From contig CAYJGF010000010.1 in the NCBI GenBank assembly GCA_964369965.1, forward strand, positions 1 through 64,000: 64,000 nucleotides of DNA. Direction: 5' to 3'. Of the stretch, positions 26,482 to 34,240 are shown one piece after another. This DNA is from CAYJBH01 sp964369965. GTDB lineage: Bacteria > Bacillota > Clostridia > Oscillospirales > Ruminococcaceae. Position numbers and translations under genes: made by a program. Numbering within the stretch: position 1 is the first letter of the stretch; every line of letters starts with the position of its first letter. A model generated the notes under the pieces. It was not told where the DNA came from, made no database searches, and saw nothing but the letters and a program-made list of their open reading frames with translations.

Positions 26482-26635
26482 TCAATTAACTTGAAATCCA
26501 CCACATCTTGGCGGCAGAAATTCCGTCTATCTGCGTTGTCGTCAATCGCAATACGAAAGTATTACTCGATCCTCCGCCTTGATAGGCGAAATTTCTGCTC
26601 GCCAATCTGTAGCATTTTTCAAATTAATTGACTAT
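26478..26635. repeat. Palindromic MITE-like element between convergent genes
   Basis: Terminal arms AGTCAATTAACTTGAAA (26480-26496) and TTTCAAATTAATTGACT (26617-26633) match at 16 of 17 positions. Inside, TTGGCGGCAGAAATT pairs with AATTTCTGCTCGCCAA with small gaps. About 158 bp, no ORF. The LCP-like gene ends within its left edge and the ABC permease within 5 bases of its right edge. Confidence 0.75.
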
Positions 26636-26639
26636 ATAG

Positions 26640-27470
26640 TCAATCCAAATTAATACGTTTTGTCATAATGTTTTTACTGGCTACAAAAAACAGGCAGGAA
26701 ATTGCGAGATAAATTATCGCCGTGCCCCACACGGTGGGGGTGAGTAGGACATCCAGCATATATTGCTCCGTGTTTATGACATCCATGTCGGCGGTCAACA
26801 GCACATATATGCCAAAGACCACAAATAGCATTATCATCGAAAATATCTGCATTATTGTATAGGTTATAAAGTAGGTGACTATAGCTACCGCAATTTTATT
26901 TTTCTGTGTCTGCCCAACACAGATGCAAAAATAATACCAGCTGATGGAGAAGATAAAGGAGATAAACACCAAAAGTATCATCGCGATATCGAGTGAAAGC
27001 GGAGTCGAGTCGGCAAGCGTCACGAAAGTCCCCCATATCACAAGCCGACCGTCGGTGAAAAGATAGGACAAAGTCCCTGTCGAAATAAATATTAAAGCGG
27101 TGACCGCAAACATGCCGAGTGCCGAGGCAATAAACTTGCTTATATATATCTCGGTCGGGGTTGCCGGCAAAGTGAGGGTGAGGTAGCCGTTTGCCGAGAA
27201 GTTGTGCTTATAAAATCGGTAGTTTGCAATGATAGCGGTGGCGAGATACGCGCCGACCATTACGATGATATACGAGACAAAGCACAGCATGCCTATCGAT
27301 TGCACAGCAATAGGCGTATCGCCGTGAAAGACAATGCCGTCGGTCGGCGAAAAGGTGGAAAACAGGCTGAATATACCGAGCGTAACACTGACGTAGACCA
27401 TTGCCGCCACTATGGGGATATAGATTTTCACGAGCCATCTGAACTCGTATTTCAACAATTTGGTAAGCAT
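26640..27470 (-). CDS. ABC transporter permease (ABC-2 type)
   Basis: 276 residues with six predicted membrane helices; starts LTKLLKYEFRWLVKIYIPIVAAM, the classic opening of ABC-2 permeases of the YtrC/BcrB type. Partner of the ATPase 8 bases upstream. Whole operon GntR-ATPase-permease resembles the ytr-type systems that respond to cell-envelope antibiotics. The substrate is not readable. Confidence 0.85.
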   Translation of the reverse strand: MLTKLLKYEFRWLVKIYIPIVAAMVYVSVTLGIFSLFSTFSPTDGIVFHGDTPIAVQSIGMLCFVSYIIVMVGAYLATAIIANYRFYKHNFSANGYLTLTLPATPTEIYISKFIASALGMFAVTALIFISTGTLSYLFTDGRLVIWGTFVTLADSTPLSLDIAMILLVFISFIFSISWYYFCICVGQTQKNKIAVAIVTYFITYTIMQIFSMIMLFVVFGIYVLLTADMDVINTEQYMLDVLLTPTVWGTAIIYLAISCLFFVASKNIMTKRINLD

Positions 27471-27478
27471 AAAACCTC

Positions 27479-28180
27479 CTATAGTTGTGTAAATATCTCG
27501 CGAAAAAGTCCGTCGATACCCTTGCCCTCGCGCTCACGTATTTCGTCTGCATTGTCGTTTAAGACTATCTGCCCCTCCTTTAAAAATATAACATCACTGA
27601 GTATTGTCTCGACATCGCTTATCAGATGGGTGCTGATGATTATCGCGGAATTTTCGTTGAAGTTTTGTATTATGGTACTTATTATATAGTCTCTTGCCGC
27701 CGGGTCGACCCCTGCGATGGGCTCGTCCAATAGATAAAGGTCGGCATCACGGCTCATGACGAGGATTAGCGCAACCTTTTCTTTGGTGCCTTTTGAAAGG
27801 GTTTTCAGCTTTGCACGGGGGTTTATACCGAGTGAGGATATCATCTCCTGCGCGCGCTCACGGCGAAAGTCGTCGTAAAAATCCTCATAATAATCGATAA
27901 GTGCGCTCACCGTCTCACCGGCAGGCAAAAAATCTTTGTCCGGAAGATAGGATACCACCTTTTTGGTCTCTACCCCCGGGTGGTTACCGTTTATGAGTAT
28001 CTCACCGCCGTCCGGCGTCAAAAGACCGCACAGCAGTTTGATTAAGGTGGTCTTGCCACTGCCGTTGGGACCCAAAAGACCGACAACGGAGGAGCGCTTC
28101 ACCTCAAAACTGATGTTGTCAAGAGCGCTTTTTGTGCCGTATATTTTGGTGAGTGCATCGCATATTAATATTTGTTCCAT
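27479..28180 (-). CDS. ABC transporter ATP-binding protein
   Basis: 233 residues from ATG 28180, which shares one base with the GntR stop (TGATG) and has AAGGA 7 bases upstream. Walker A GPNGSGKTTL, signature LSKGTKEKV, Walker B DLYLLDEPIAGVDP, switch His in ISTHLIS. It drives the ABC-2 permease downstream. Confidence 0.93.
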   Translation of the reverse strand: MEQILICDALTKIYGTKSALDNISFEVKRSSVVGLLGPNGSGKTTLIKLLCGLLTPDGGEILINGNHPGVETKKVVSYLPDKDFLPAGETVSALIDYYEDFYDDFRRERAQEMISSLGINPRAKLKTLSKGTKEKVALILVMSRDADLYLLDEPIAGVDPAARDYIISTIIQNFNENSAIIISTHLISDVETILSDVIFLKEGQIVLNDNADEIREREGKGIDGLFREIFTQL

Positions 28181-28551
28181 CAACATTTCCTTTCTGCAAG
28201 TCGAGATTTGACACGGTCAATCACCGTCTCATCATCAAAACCGAGCGCCCTGACATCCGTGATAAATTCGGCTATGGCATTGTCAAGACATATGCCCGAC
28301 AGCTCACTCACCAGCTTTTTATCGTTGGTGATGTAGCTGCCGTCCCCACGTCGAGTGACGATAAGCCCCCTCGACTCTATATCGTTATAAGCTCGTTGCA
28401 CCGTGTTTGGATTGACGCCGGCATCGAGTGCTAACTCTCGCACTGTCGGCATCTTTTCGCCCGACGCACGTTTGCCACTGACGATATCCCTTATCAGTAT
28501 CTCCACCAGTTGCCTAAATATGGGTTTATCCGCCGAGAACTCCCAAGACAA
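28180..28551 (-). CDS. GntR-family regulator, YtrA subfamily
   Basis: 123 residues from TTG 28551 (GGGGGTGG five bases upstream; GTG 28560 is possible but lacks a spaced SD). N-terminal winged helix: KPIFRQLVEILIRDIVSG, MPTVRELALDAGVNPNTVQRAYNDIESRGL, RRGDGSYI. The short helical C-terminal part is typical of the YtrA group, which autorepresses its own ABC operon. A perfect inverted repeat in its promoter fits this. Confidence 0.9.
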   Translation of the reverse strand: MSWEFSADKPIFRQLVEILIRDIVSGKRASGEKMPTVRELALDAGVNPNTVQRAYNDIESRGLIVTRRGDGSYITNDKKLVSELSGICLDNAIAEFITDVRALGFDDETVIDRVKSRLAERKC

Positions 28552-28572
28552 AAATACCACCCCCTTTTTTTA

Positions 28573-28596
28573 ATTGTATTATTGAACTAATACAAT
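28573..28596 (-). promoter_or_regulatory. Probable GntR/YtrA operator
   Basis: Perfect inverted repeat ATTGTATTA (28573-28581), 6 bases, TAATACAAT (28588-28596), about 20 bases upstream of the GntR start. TTGACA (minus, near 28618-28623) lies behind it, so the repeat covers the -10 region. Confidence 0.7.
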
Positions 28597-28697
28597 AATA
28601 CACCAACACAACTGTTTTGTCAATAGGTTTTTTATTTTTTTGTAACCGTATTTCGTCGCAATGGACAATAATATCATAGTCTCGATCTGCCGGTGGG

Positions 28698-28862
28698 GAT
28701 TGTGGGCGTGGTGCTCCGAATGATGTGGGGGGCGCGTGTTTGAAAGCCTTCAAACTCACCGAAAGGGATAAGAGCCCGAGGAGGGGCGCTGTTTTTTTAG
28801 CTGAGTTAAGGGGGCTCTTATCCCTTTCGGTGACTGCGAACAGGTTTGCAGACGCGCCCCCC
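28698..28862. repeat. Long nested hairpin element; its first 81 bp recur at 52603
   Basis: Outer arms GGGGGGCGCGT (28727-28737) and ACGCGCCCCCC (28852-28862); inner perfect 21-bp arms at 28757-28777 and 28812-28832 around a T-rich loop. 28698-28778 is nearly identical to 52603-52682. No ORF. It occupies much of the 500 bp between the GntR operon and hrcA. Confidence 0.75.
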
Positions 28863-28967
28863 GCCTACAGTCCGGCACCCTTTCGACCGGTGCTCAAGAA
28901 TGAAAAGTAATACAACAACAACCATAAAATCAAAACAACAATTTTAGAAATATTTTCACAAAAGGTA

Positions 28968-28995
28968 TTGACATTTAAATAAAATCGGCTATAAT
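28968..28995 (+). promoter_or_regulatory. Sigma-A promoter of the heat-shock operon
   Basis: TTGACA (28968-28973), 16-base spacer, TATAAT (28990-28995), directly ahead of the CIRCE operator. Confidence 0.88.
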
Positions 28996-28999
28996 AGAA

Positions 29000-29026
29000 T
29001 TAGCACTCGAACAATGAGAGTGCTAA
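29000..29026 (+). promoter_or_regulatory. CIRCE operator bound by HrcA
   Basis: TTAGCACTC (29000-29008), 9 bases, GAGTGCTAA (29018-29026): a perfect match to the CIRCE consensus. It overlaps the start of transcription, so HrcA should repress hrcA-grpE-dnaK-dnaJ at normal temperature. Confidence 0.98.
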
Positions 29027-29051
29027 CAATTAGAAAAGAGAGGTGTTTTTC

Positions 29052-30062
29052 GTGTCGTTAGATGAGCGAAAAAAGCGCATATTGAGTGAGATAGTTTTGC
29101 TCTATGAGTCGATCGGTGAGCCGGTAGGGTCGGGGCTACTCGCAAAACATATCGAGATGACGGTGTCCACCGCGACCCTGCGCGCCGAGATGGCGGCACT
29201 TACGCGCCTCGGATTGCTCGCACAGCCTCACACCTCTGCCGGACGTGTGCCGTCCACCGAGGGGTACAGATATTACGTTGAAAATCTGATGGAGCGACAC
29301 TCCGGTCTTAAAAAAAATATACGGGAGCACATCGACCGACAGCTCACCTCGCTCGACCGCCAGACCGACCGATTTATGCAGGGCGTTGCGTCCTCGCTAT
29401 CCGATGTGATAGGGTTGCCGGCGTTTTCCACCCTCCCGAGGAGTGAGAATATGCAGATTGCACAGTTTCGGCTGTTGCAGGTGGGGCAGAATACGGTGCT
29501 TATAGTGGCGGTAGCATCGGAGGGGACACCTCACACCCGTGTGGTTCGTCTTTATGAACGTATGGACGAGCGATTTTTACGTCACTGCTCCGATATACTG
29601 AACTCGGGTCTGTGCTTTATCAGCAGACAGGACATTACAGTGTCGATGTTGAGGGATATTATTGCATTGCTCCCGTCCCCGACCGCCGCAGCGGAGATTG
29701 TCATGGGCGCGGTCGCATTGATGGAGAATATGAGCGGTGTGCGCGTCTATTATGAGGGGTTAGAGCATCTGGTGCACGTCTCGGAAAACGGTGTCGGTTT
29801 GAACGCACTTTTAAACCTTATCGGCGACCGCGATGCATTTTACAGACTGCTTAGTGTGGCAAGTGAAAATGCCGGTGTTCTGCTATGTGAGGGGATGGAG
29901 TGCGGTGCGAACGGACTGGTAGTTCTCTGTGAAACATATCAGGCAGGCGGAGGTTTGACAGGTCGAATAGGGGTGCTCGGGCCGGAGCGGTTGTCCTACC
30001 GCCGTGCCATACCCACCATAAGATACTACACCGATAGGATAAGCGGTATATTAACTGCATAA
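29052..30062 (+). CDS. hrcA: Heat-inducible transcription repressor HrcA
   Basis: 336 residues from GTG 29052, with GAGAGGTG just upstream (an in-frame GTG at 29043 lies inside that ribosome site). N-terminal winged helix: LDERKKRILSEIVLLYESIGEPVGSG and the recognition part STATLRAEMAALTRLGLLAQPHTSAGRVPS, then the GAF-like core. It binds CIRCE; folding depends on the GroE system in known species. First gene of the class I heat-shock operon. Confidence 0.96.
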   Translation: MSLDERKKRILSEIVLLYESIGEPVGSGLLAKHIEMTVSTATLRAEMAALTRLGLLAQPHTSAGRVPSTEGYRYYVENLMERHSGLKKNIREHIDRQLTSLDRQTDRFMQGVASSLSDVIGLPAFSTLPRSENMQIAQFRLLQVGQNTVLIVAVASEGTPHTRVVRLYERMDERFLRHCSDILNSGLCFISRQDITVSMLRDIIALLPSPTAAAEIVMGAVALMENMSGVRVYYEGLEHLVHVSENGVGLNALLNLIGDRDAFYRLLSVASENAGVLLCEGMECGANGLVVLCETYQAGGGLTGRIGVLGPERLSYRRAIPTIRYYTDRISGILTA

Positions 30063-30094
30063 AATAAGAAAAACTGAAATGGAGAACTTAAACC

Positions 30095-30637
30095 TTGAAA
30101 AAAAATGAGAAAAAGGATAAGACTGTCGAGAATGTTGAGGCGCAGGAGGTTTTAAAGGATATGCAAGAGCCGGTGCAGGAGCCGGATACACAGCCGGAAG
30201 ATGAGGCAGTGCAGGCAGACCAGCCGGACGAGCTAACCGAAATTAAAGGTCAACTTTTGCGCTCTCTTGCGGAGTATGACAACTATCGCAAACGCTCCAC
30301 CAAGGAGAAAGAGGCGGCTTTCACAAATGGCATGAGCTACGCCGTCGAGAAGTTGATACCGGTTCTTGACACCCTCGCAATGGCGGAGGCGTCACCCTGT
30401 GCCGACGAGGAATTTAAAAAGGGGATAACCTTAACCCTGCAAAAGGCGCAGAATGCCTTTGAGGCGCTCGGTGTCACCGAGATTGCCGCCGAGGGGGAGC
30501 GATTTGACCCGGAGCTACATGCCGCCGTCATGCAGGAAAAAGGCGACGAACCGGGGATGGTCATGAGGGTTTTGCAAAAGGGATATTGCATCGGTGATAA
30601 GGTTATAAGACACAGCACCGTCAGCGTCAGCGAATAG
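30095..30637 (+). CDS. grpE: Nucleotide exchange factor GrpE
   Basis: 180 residues. Acidic, low-complexity N terminus, a long helix (LLRSLAEYDNYRKRSTKEKE) and the C-terminal beta domain ending VMRVLQKGYCIGDKVIRHSTVSVSE. Releases ADP from DnaK. The start is TTG 30095 with GGAG 10 bases upstream; no in-frame ATG lies nearby. Confidence 0.96.
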   Translation: MKKNEKKDKTVENVEAQEVLKDMQEPVQEPDTQPEDEAVQADQPDELTEIKGQLLRSLAEYDNYRKRSTKEKEAAFTNGMSYAVEKLIPVLDTLAMAEASPCADEEFKKGITLTLQKAQNAFEALGVTEIAAEGERFDPELHAAVMQEKGDEPGMVMRVLQKGYCIGDKVIRHSTVSVSE

Positions 30638-30735
30638 CATTTTTTAAAGATTACTCAGAGTTGTGACGATACAATTCTTTGTATATATAGCTAAAATTAC
30701 TTTTATTTTAATAGTAGAGAAAGGGAATATTTATT

Positions 30736-32559
30736 ATGGCAAAGATTATAGGTATAGATTTAGGTACCACAAACTCCTGTGTTGCGGTTATCGAGGGCGG
30801 TGAGCCGGTCGTTATCGCCAACGCAGAAGGGGCGCGCACCACCCCGTCGGTCGTCGCGTTCTCCGCCACCGGCGAGCGTATGGTCGGTCAGGTTGCAAAG
30901 CGTCAGGCTATCACCAACCCGACACGCACCATCGCCTCCATCAAAAGGGAGATGGGCACCGACCATAAGGAGACCATCGACAATAAAGACTATACCCCAC
31001 AAGAAATTAGCGCGATGATCCTCACCAAACTTAAAGCGGATGCAGAGGCATACCTCGGCGACAAGGTGACCGAGGCGGTCATCACCGTGCCGGCATACTT
31101 CAACGACAGCCAACGTCAGGCGACCAAAGATGCAGGCACCATTGCCGGTCTTGATGTCAAACGTATCATAAACGAGCCGACCGCGGCGGCACTCGCCTAC
31201 GGCATCGACAAGGAAAACGACCAGAAAATCATGGTTTATGACCTCGGCGGCGGCACGTTTGACGTCTCCATCATTGAGATGGGCGACGGCGTGCAGGAGG
31301 TTCTTGCAACCGCCGGTAACAACCGTCTGGGCGGTGACGACTTTGACAAACGTGTCATCGACTACCTCGCGGAGGAGTTTAAAAAAGAGAACGGCATCGA
31401 CCTGCGTGACGATAAGATGGCGGCTCAACGTCTTAAAGAGGCGGCAGAAAAGGCGAAAATAGAGCTGTCCGGCGTTGCCTCCACAGCTATCAATCTGCCG
31501 TTTATCACGGCGGATGCGAGCGGTCCTAAGCATCTCGACATGAACATGACCCGTGCAAAGTTCAATGAACTCACCGCCGATCTCGTCGAGGCGACCATGA
31601 AGCCACTGCGTCAGGCGCTGTCCGACTCCGGTCTGAAACAGGGCGACCTGCATAAGGTTCTCCTCGTCGGCGGTTCCACCCGTATACCTGCCGTGCAGGA
31701 TGCAGTCAAGGACTTTATGGGTAAAGAGGCATTCAAGGGCATCAATCCGGACGAATGTGTCGCGATGGGTGCGGCAATTCAGGCCGGCGTCCTCGGCGGT
31801 GACGTCAAGGGAATGTTGCTGTTAGACGTAACCCCGCTCTCGCTCGGTATCGAGACGATGGGTGGCGTAACCACCAAAATTATCGAGAGAAATACCACCA
31901 TCCCGACCAAAAAGAGCCAGGTATTCTCCACCGCCGCCGACAATCAACCATCGGTTGAGGTTAACGTTTTACAGGGCGAGCGTGAGATGGCAAGGGACAA
32001 CAAGTCGCTCGGTATGTTCCACCTCGATGGTATACCGCCGGCACCACGTGGTGTGCCGCAGATTGAGGTCACCTTTGATATCGACGCCAACGGTATTGTC
32101 CATGTATCGGCAAAGGATCTCGGGACATCTAAGGAGCAGAGCATAACCATCACCAGCTCCACCAACATGAGCAAAGACGATATCGACAAAGCGGTCAAGG
32201 AGGCGGAGCAGTTTGCCGCCGAGGACAAGAAAAAGCGTGAGGCGGTGGACGCGCGCAATTCCGCCGACCAGATGGTTTTTGCTGCCGAAAAACTTATCAA
32301 GGACATGGGCGATAAGATAGACGACGCCGATAAGGCAAGCCTTGAAGAGAAGAAAAATGCCCTCAAGACAGCACTTGATGCCGACAACGCCGACGGCATG
32401 GCGGCGGCGAGCGAGGAGTTGCAAAAGGTTCTCCACGAGGTGTCACAAAAGGTCTACAGCGCGGCAGGTGCAGAGGCAGGAGCCGCCGGCGAACAACAAA
32501 CCGAGCAGGCACCGCCGAGCGATGACGGTGTGGTAGACGCGGATTTTAAAGAGGTCTGA
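30736..32559 (+). CDS. dnaK: Chaperone DnaK (Hsp70)
   Basis: 607 residues, normal length for Firmicutes. ATPase signatures IGIDLGTTNSCVAV, VYDLGGGTFDVSI and VLLVGGSTRIPAVQ; the substrate-binding domain begins at about 385 (LLLDVTPLSLGIETMGG). C-terminal lid is helical and ends with an acidic tail DDGVVDADFKEV. Codon use is more biased (GCC, ATC, AAC) than in flanking genes, as expected of high expression. 98 bases separate it from grpE. Confidence 0.99.
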   Translation: MAKIIGIDLGTTNSCVAVIEGGEPVVIANAEGARTTPSVVAFSATGERMVGQVAKRQAITNPTRTIASIKREMGTDHKETIDNKDYTPQEISAMILTKLKADAEAYLGDKVTEAVITVPAYFNDSQRQATKDAGTIAGLDVKRIINEPTAAALAYGIDKENDQKIMVYDLGGGTFDVSIIEMGDGVQEVLATAGNNRLGGDDFDKRVIDYLAEEFKKENGIDLRDDKMAAQRLKEAAEKAKIELSGVASTAINLPFITADASGPKHLDMNMTRAKFNELTADLVEATMKPLRQALSDSGLKQGDLHKVLLVGGSTRIPAVQDAVKDFMGKEAFKGINPDECVAMGAAIQAGVLGGDVKGMLLLDVTPLSLGIETMGGVTTKIIERNTTIPTKKSQVFSTAADNQPSVEVNVLQGEREMARDNKSLGMFHLDGIPPAPRGVPQIEVTFDIDANGIVHVSAKDLGTSKEQSITITSSTNMSKDDIDKAVKEAEQFAAEDKKKREAVDARNSADQMVFAAEKLIKDMGDKIDDADKASLEEKKNALKTALDADNADGMAAASEELQKVLHEVSQKVYSAAGAEAGAAGEQQTEQAPPSDDGVVDADFKEV

Positions 32560-32827
32560 TTAGACTAAAGACTTTATAGGCTAAAGGCTAAGGGTGAATG
32601 GCTTTATAGACTAAAGGCTAAGGGTGAAAGACTAATGGCTATAAAAGAAAAAGTTCGCCGCAACCTTTATAAATAAAAAAGGCGTAAGCCGTTACCATCA
32701 CCATTCACCATTAGTCATTAGTCAAAAAGAGCCATTAGTCATTAATTCAAAGAGTTATTAGTCTGCAAACCTTATCGGCATAAAAACATCAACGATTGCA
32801 CACAACCCAAACAATAAGTAGGAGAAT
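32560..32827. repeat. dnaK-dnaJ spacer with direct and inverted repeats
   Basis: An 18-base motif CTAAAGGCTAAGGGTGAA occurs at 32581-32598 and 32611-32628 (30-base period). GACTAATGGCT (32630-32640) pairs with AGCCATTAGTC (32730-32740), and short TTAGTCATTAGTC repeats surround the right arm. No ORF. Could form a large stem-loop in the operon mRNA between dnaK and dnaJ. Confidence 0.7.
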
Positions 32828-33979
32828 ATGGCAGATAAACGAGATTTTTATGAGGTGCTTGGCGTCTCGCGCTCGGCAGGCGAATCGGAGCTTAAATCCG
32901 CCTATCGCAAACTTGCCAAAAAATATCATCCGGACATGAATCCGGACAACAAGGAGGCGGAGCAGAAGTTTAAGGAGGCGAGCGAGGCGTATGAAATTCT
33001 GTCCGACAAGGACAAACGCGCAAAATATGACCAGTTCGGACATGCCGGTGTCGACCCGAATTTCGGTGCGGGCGGTGGCTTTGGCGGCGGTTTCGGCGGC
33101 GGCTTTGGCGGTGGTATAGACCTCGACGACATACTCGGCAGCTTTTTCGGCGGTGGTTTTGGAGGCGGCACTCGTCGCAACCCCAATGCGCCGGCAAGAG
33201 GTGCTGATCTGCGCGTTTCACTGAAACTTAGTTTTATGGAGGCGGCAAAGGGTTGCGAAAAAACCATCTCCATAAACAAACAGGAGAGTTGCGGTGAGTG
33301 CAAAGGCACCGGCGCGGCAAAGGGCACATCACCGGACACCTGCCCCGAGTGTGGCGGTCGAGGGGTTGTACTGCAACAACAACGCACACCGTTTGGTGTT
33401 ATACAAAATCAGCGCCCCTGTAGCGCCTGCGGTGGTCGGGGTAAGACTATAAAGAACCCTTGTTCCAAGTGCAGAGGCAGTGGCAGGGTGAGCGTACCTA
33501 AGAGTCTCGAGGTGAACATACCGGAGGGTATCGACGACGATCAAAGCATTGCACTGCGCGGCATGGGTGACGCCGGAGTGAATGGCGGACCTGCCGGTGA
33601 TGTCATAGTGGTGATGTCGGTCGCAAAGGACAAAATTTTTGAGCGAGACAACTATGATTTGTGGGTGAGTATCCCCATTACTTACGCGCAAGCGACCACC
33701 GGATGTGAGCTTGTGGTGCCGACCATAGAAGGTCAGGTGCAATACAATGTGCCGGAGGGCACCCAGAGTGGCACGGTTTTCCGACTGCGTGGCAAGGGAG
33801 TAAAATATCTCAACGGTCGCGGTCACGGTGACGAGTATGTCAAGGTGATAGTGGAGATACCTAAAAAGCTCACCAAGGAGCAACGAGCCGCCCTCTCGGC
33901 TTTTGAAGCGACACTAAAAGATGATAATTACGAACAGCGCAAAGGCTTTTTCAAAAATTTAAAGGACTTTTTTGGGTAG
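32828..33979 (+). CDS. dnaJ: Chaperone DnaJ (Hsp40)
   Basis: 383 residues. J domain with HPD in KKYHPDMNPDN, a long Gly/Phe stretch (about residues 78-115), four CxxCxGxG zinc repeats (CGECKGTG, CPECGGRG, CSACGGRG, CSKCRGSG) and the C-terminal peptide-binding domains. Stimulates the ATPase of DnaK. SD AGGAG before ATG 32828; last gene of the operon. Confidence 0.98.
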   Translation: MADKRDFYEVLGVSRSAGESELKSAYRKLAKKYHPDMNPDNKEAEQKFKEASEAYEILSDKDKRAKYDQFGHAGVDPNFGAGGGFGGGFGGGFGGGIDLDDILGSFFGGGFGGGTRRNPNAPARGADLRVSLKLSFMEAAKGCEKTISINKQESCGECKGTGAAKGTSPDTCPECGGRGVVLQQQRTPFGVIQNQRPCSACGGRGKTIKNPCSKCRGSGRVSVPKSLEVNIPEGIDDDQSIALRGMGDAGVNGGPAGDVIVVMSVAKDKIFERDNYDLWVSIPITYAQATTGCELVVPTIEGQVQYNVPEGTQSGTVFRLRGKGVKYLNGRGHGDEYVKVIVEIPKKLTKEQRAALSAFEATLKDDNYEQRKGFFKNLKDFFG

Positions 33980-33995
33980 GGTTTTAGTCAATGTA

Positions 33996-34221
33996 AACAG
34001 GTGGCAACGGTAATTCGTTGCCACCTGCAGGCTGTCGAAAAAGTTCGACAGCCCCGGGAGGGGATGCATCCCCTCCCGGTACCCTCCCCCACAAATGGCT
34101 TTGCGAAGCCATTTGTCGAAGGTCAAATTCGCCGCGCATGTCACCGAATTTGACATTTTAAGGGATTTACAGGTTTTTTTGACACTCTGCAGGTGGCAAC
34201 GGTAATTCGTTGCCACCTGTT
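33996..34221. repeat. 226-bp element made of nested palindromes
   Basis: Both ends carry the same 30-bp palindrome, at 33998-34027 and 34190-34219 (CAGGTGGCAAC, 8 bases, GTTGCCACCTG). Between them lie four more stems: GGCTGTCGAA/TTCGACAGCC (34030-34053), a perfect 26-bp palindrome around ATGCAT (34054-34079), CAAATGGCTT/AAGCCATTTG (34092-34115) and GTCAAATTCG/CGAATTTGAC (about 34122-34154). The whole looks like a MITE placed between convergent dnaJ and the chemoreceptor gene. Confidence 0.8.
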
Positions 34222-34240
34222 AAAATTAGCTAAAGTTATT

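Noticed and set aside
30760..31653. A 297-codon open frame antisense to dnaK
   Set aside because: It mirrors the strongly biased codon use of dnaK on the other strand; no ribosome site and no family resemblance.
32640..32830. Possible tRNA or small RNA in the dnaK-dnaJ gap
   Set aside because: No cloverleaf with T-loop GTTCGA context was found; structure is explained by simple repeats.
33140..33180. Gly/Phe-rich repeats as a possible mobile repeat
   Set aside because: Normal G/F region of DnaJ.
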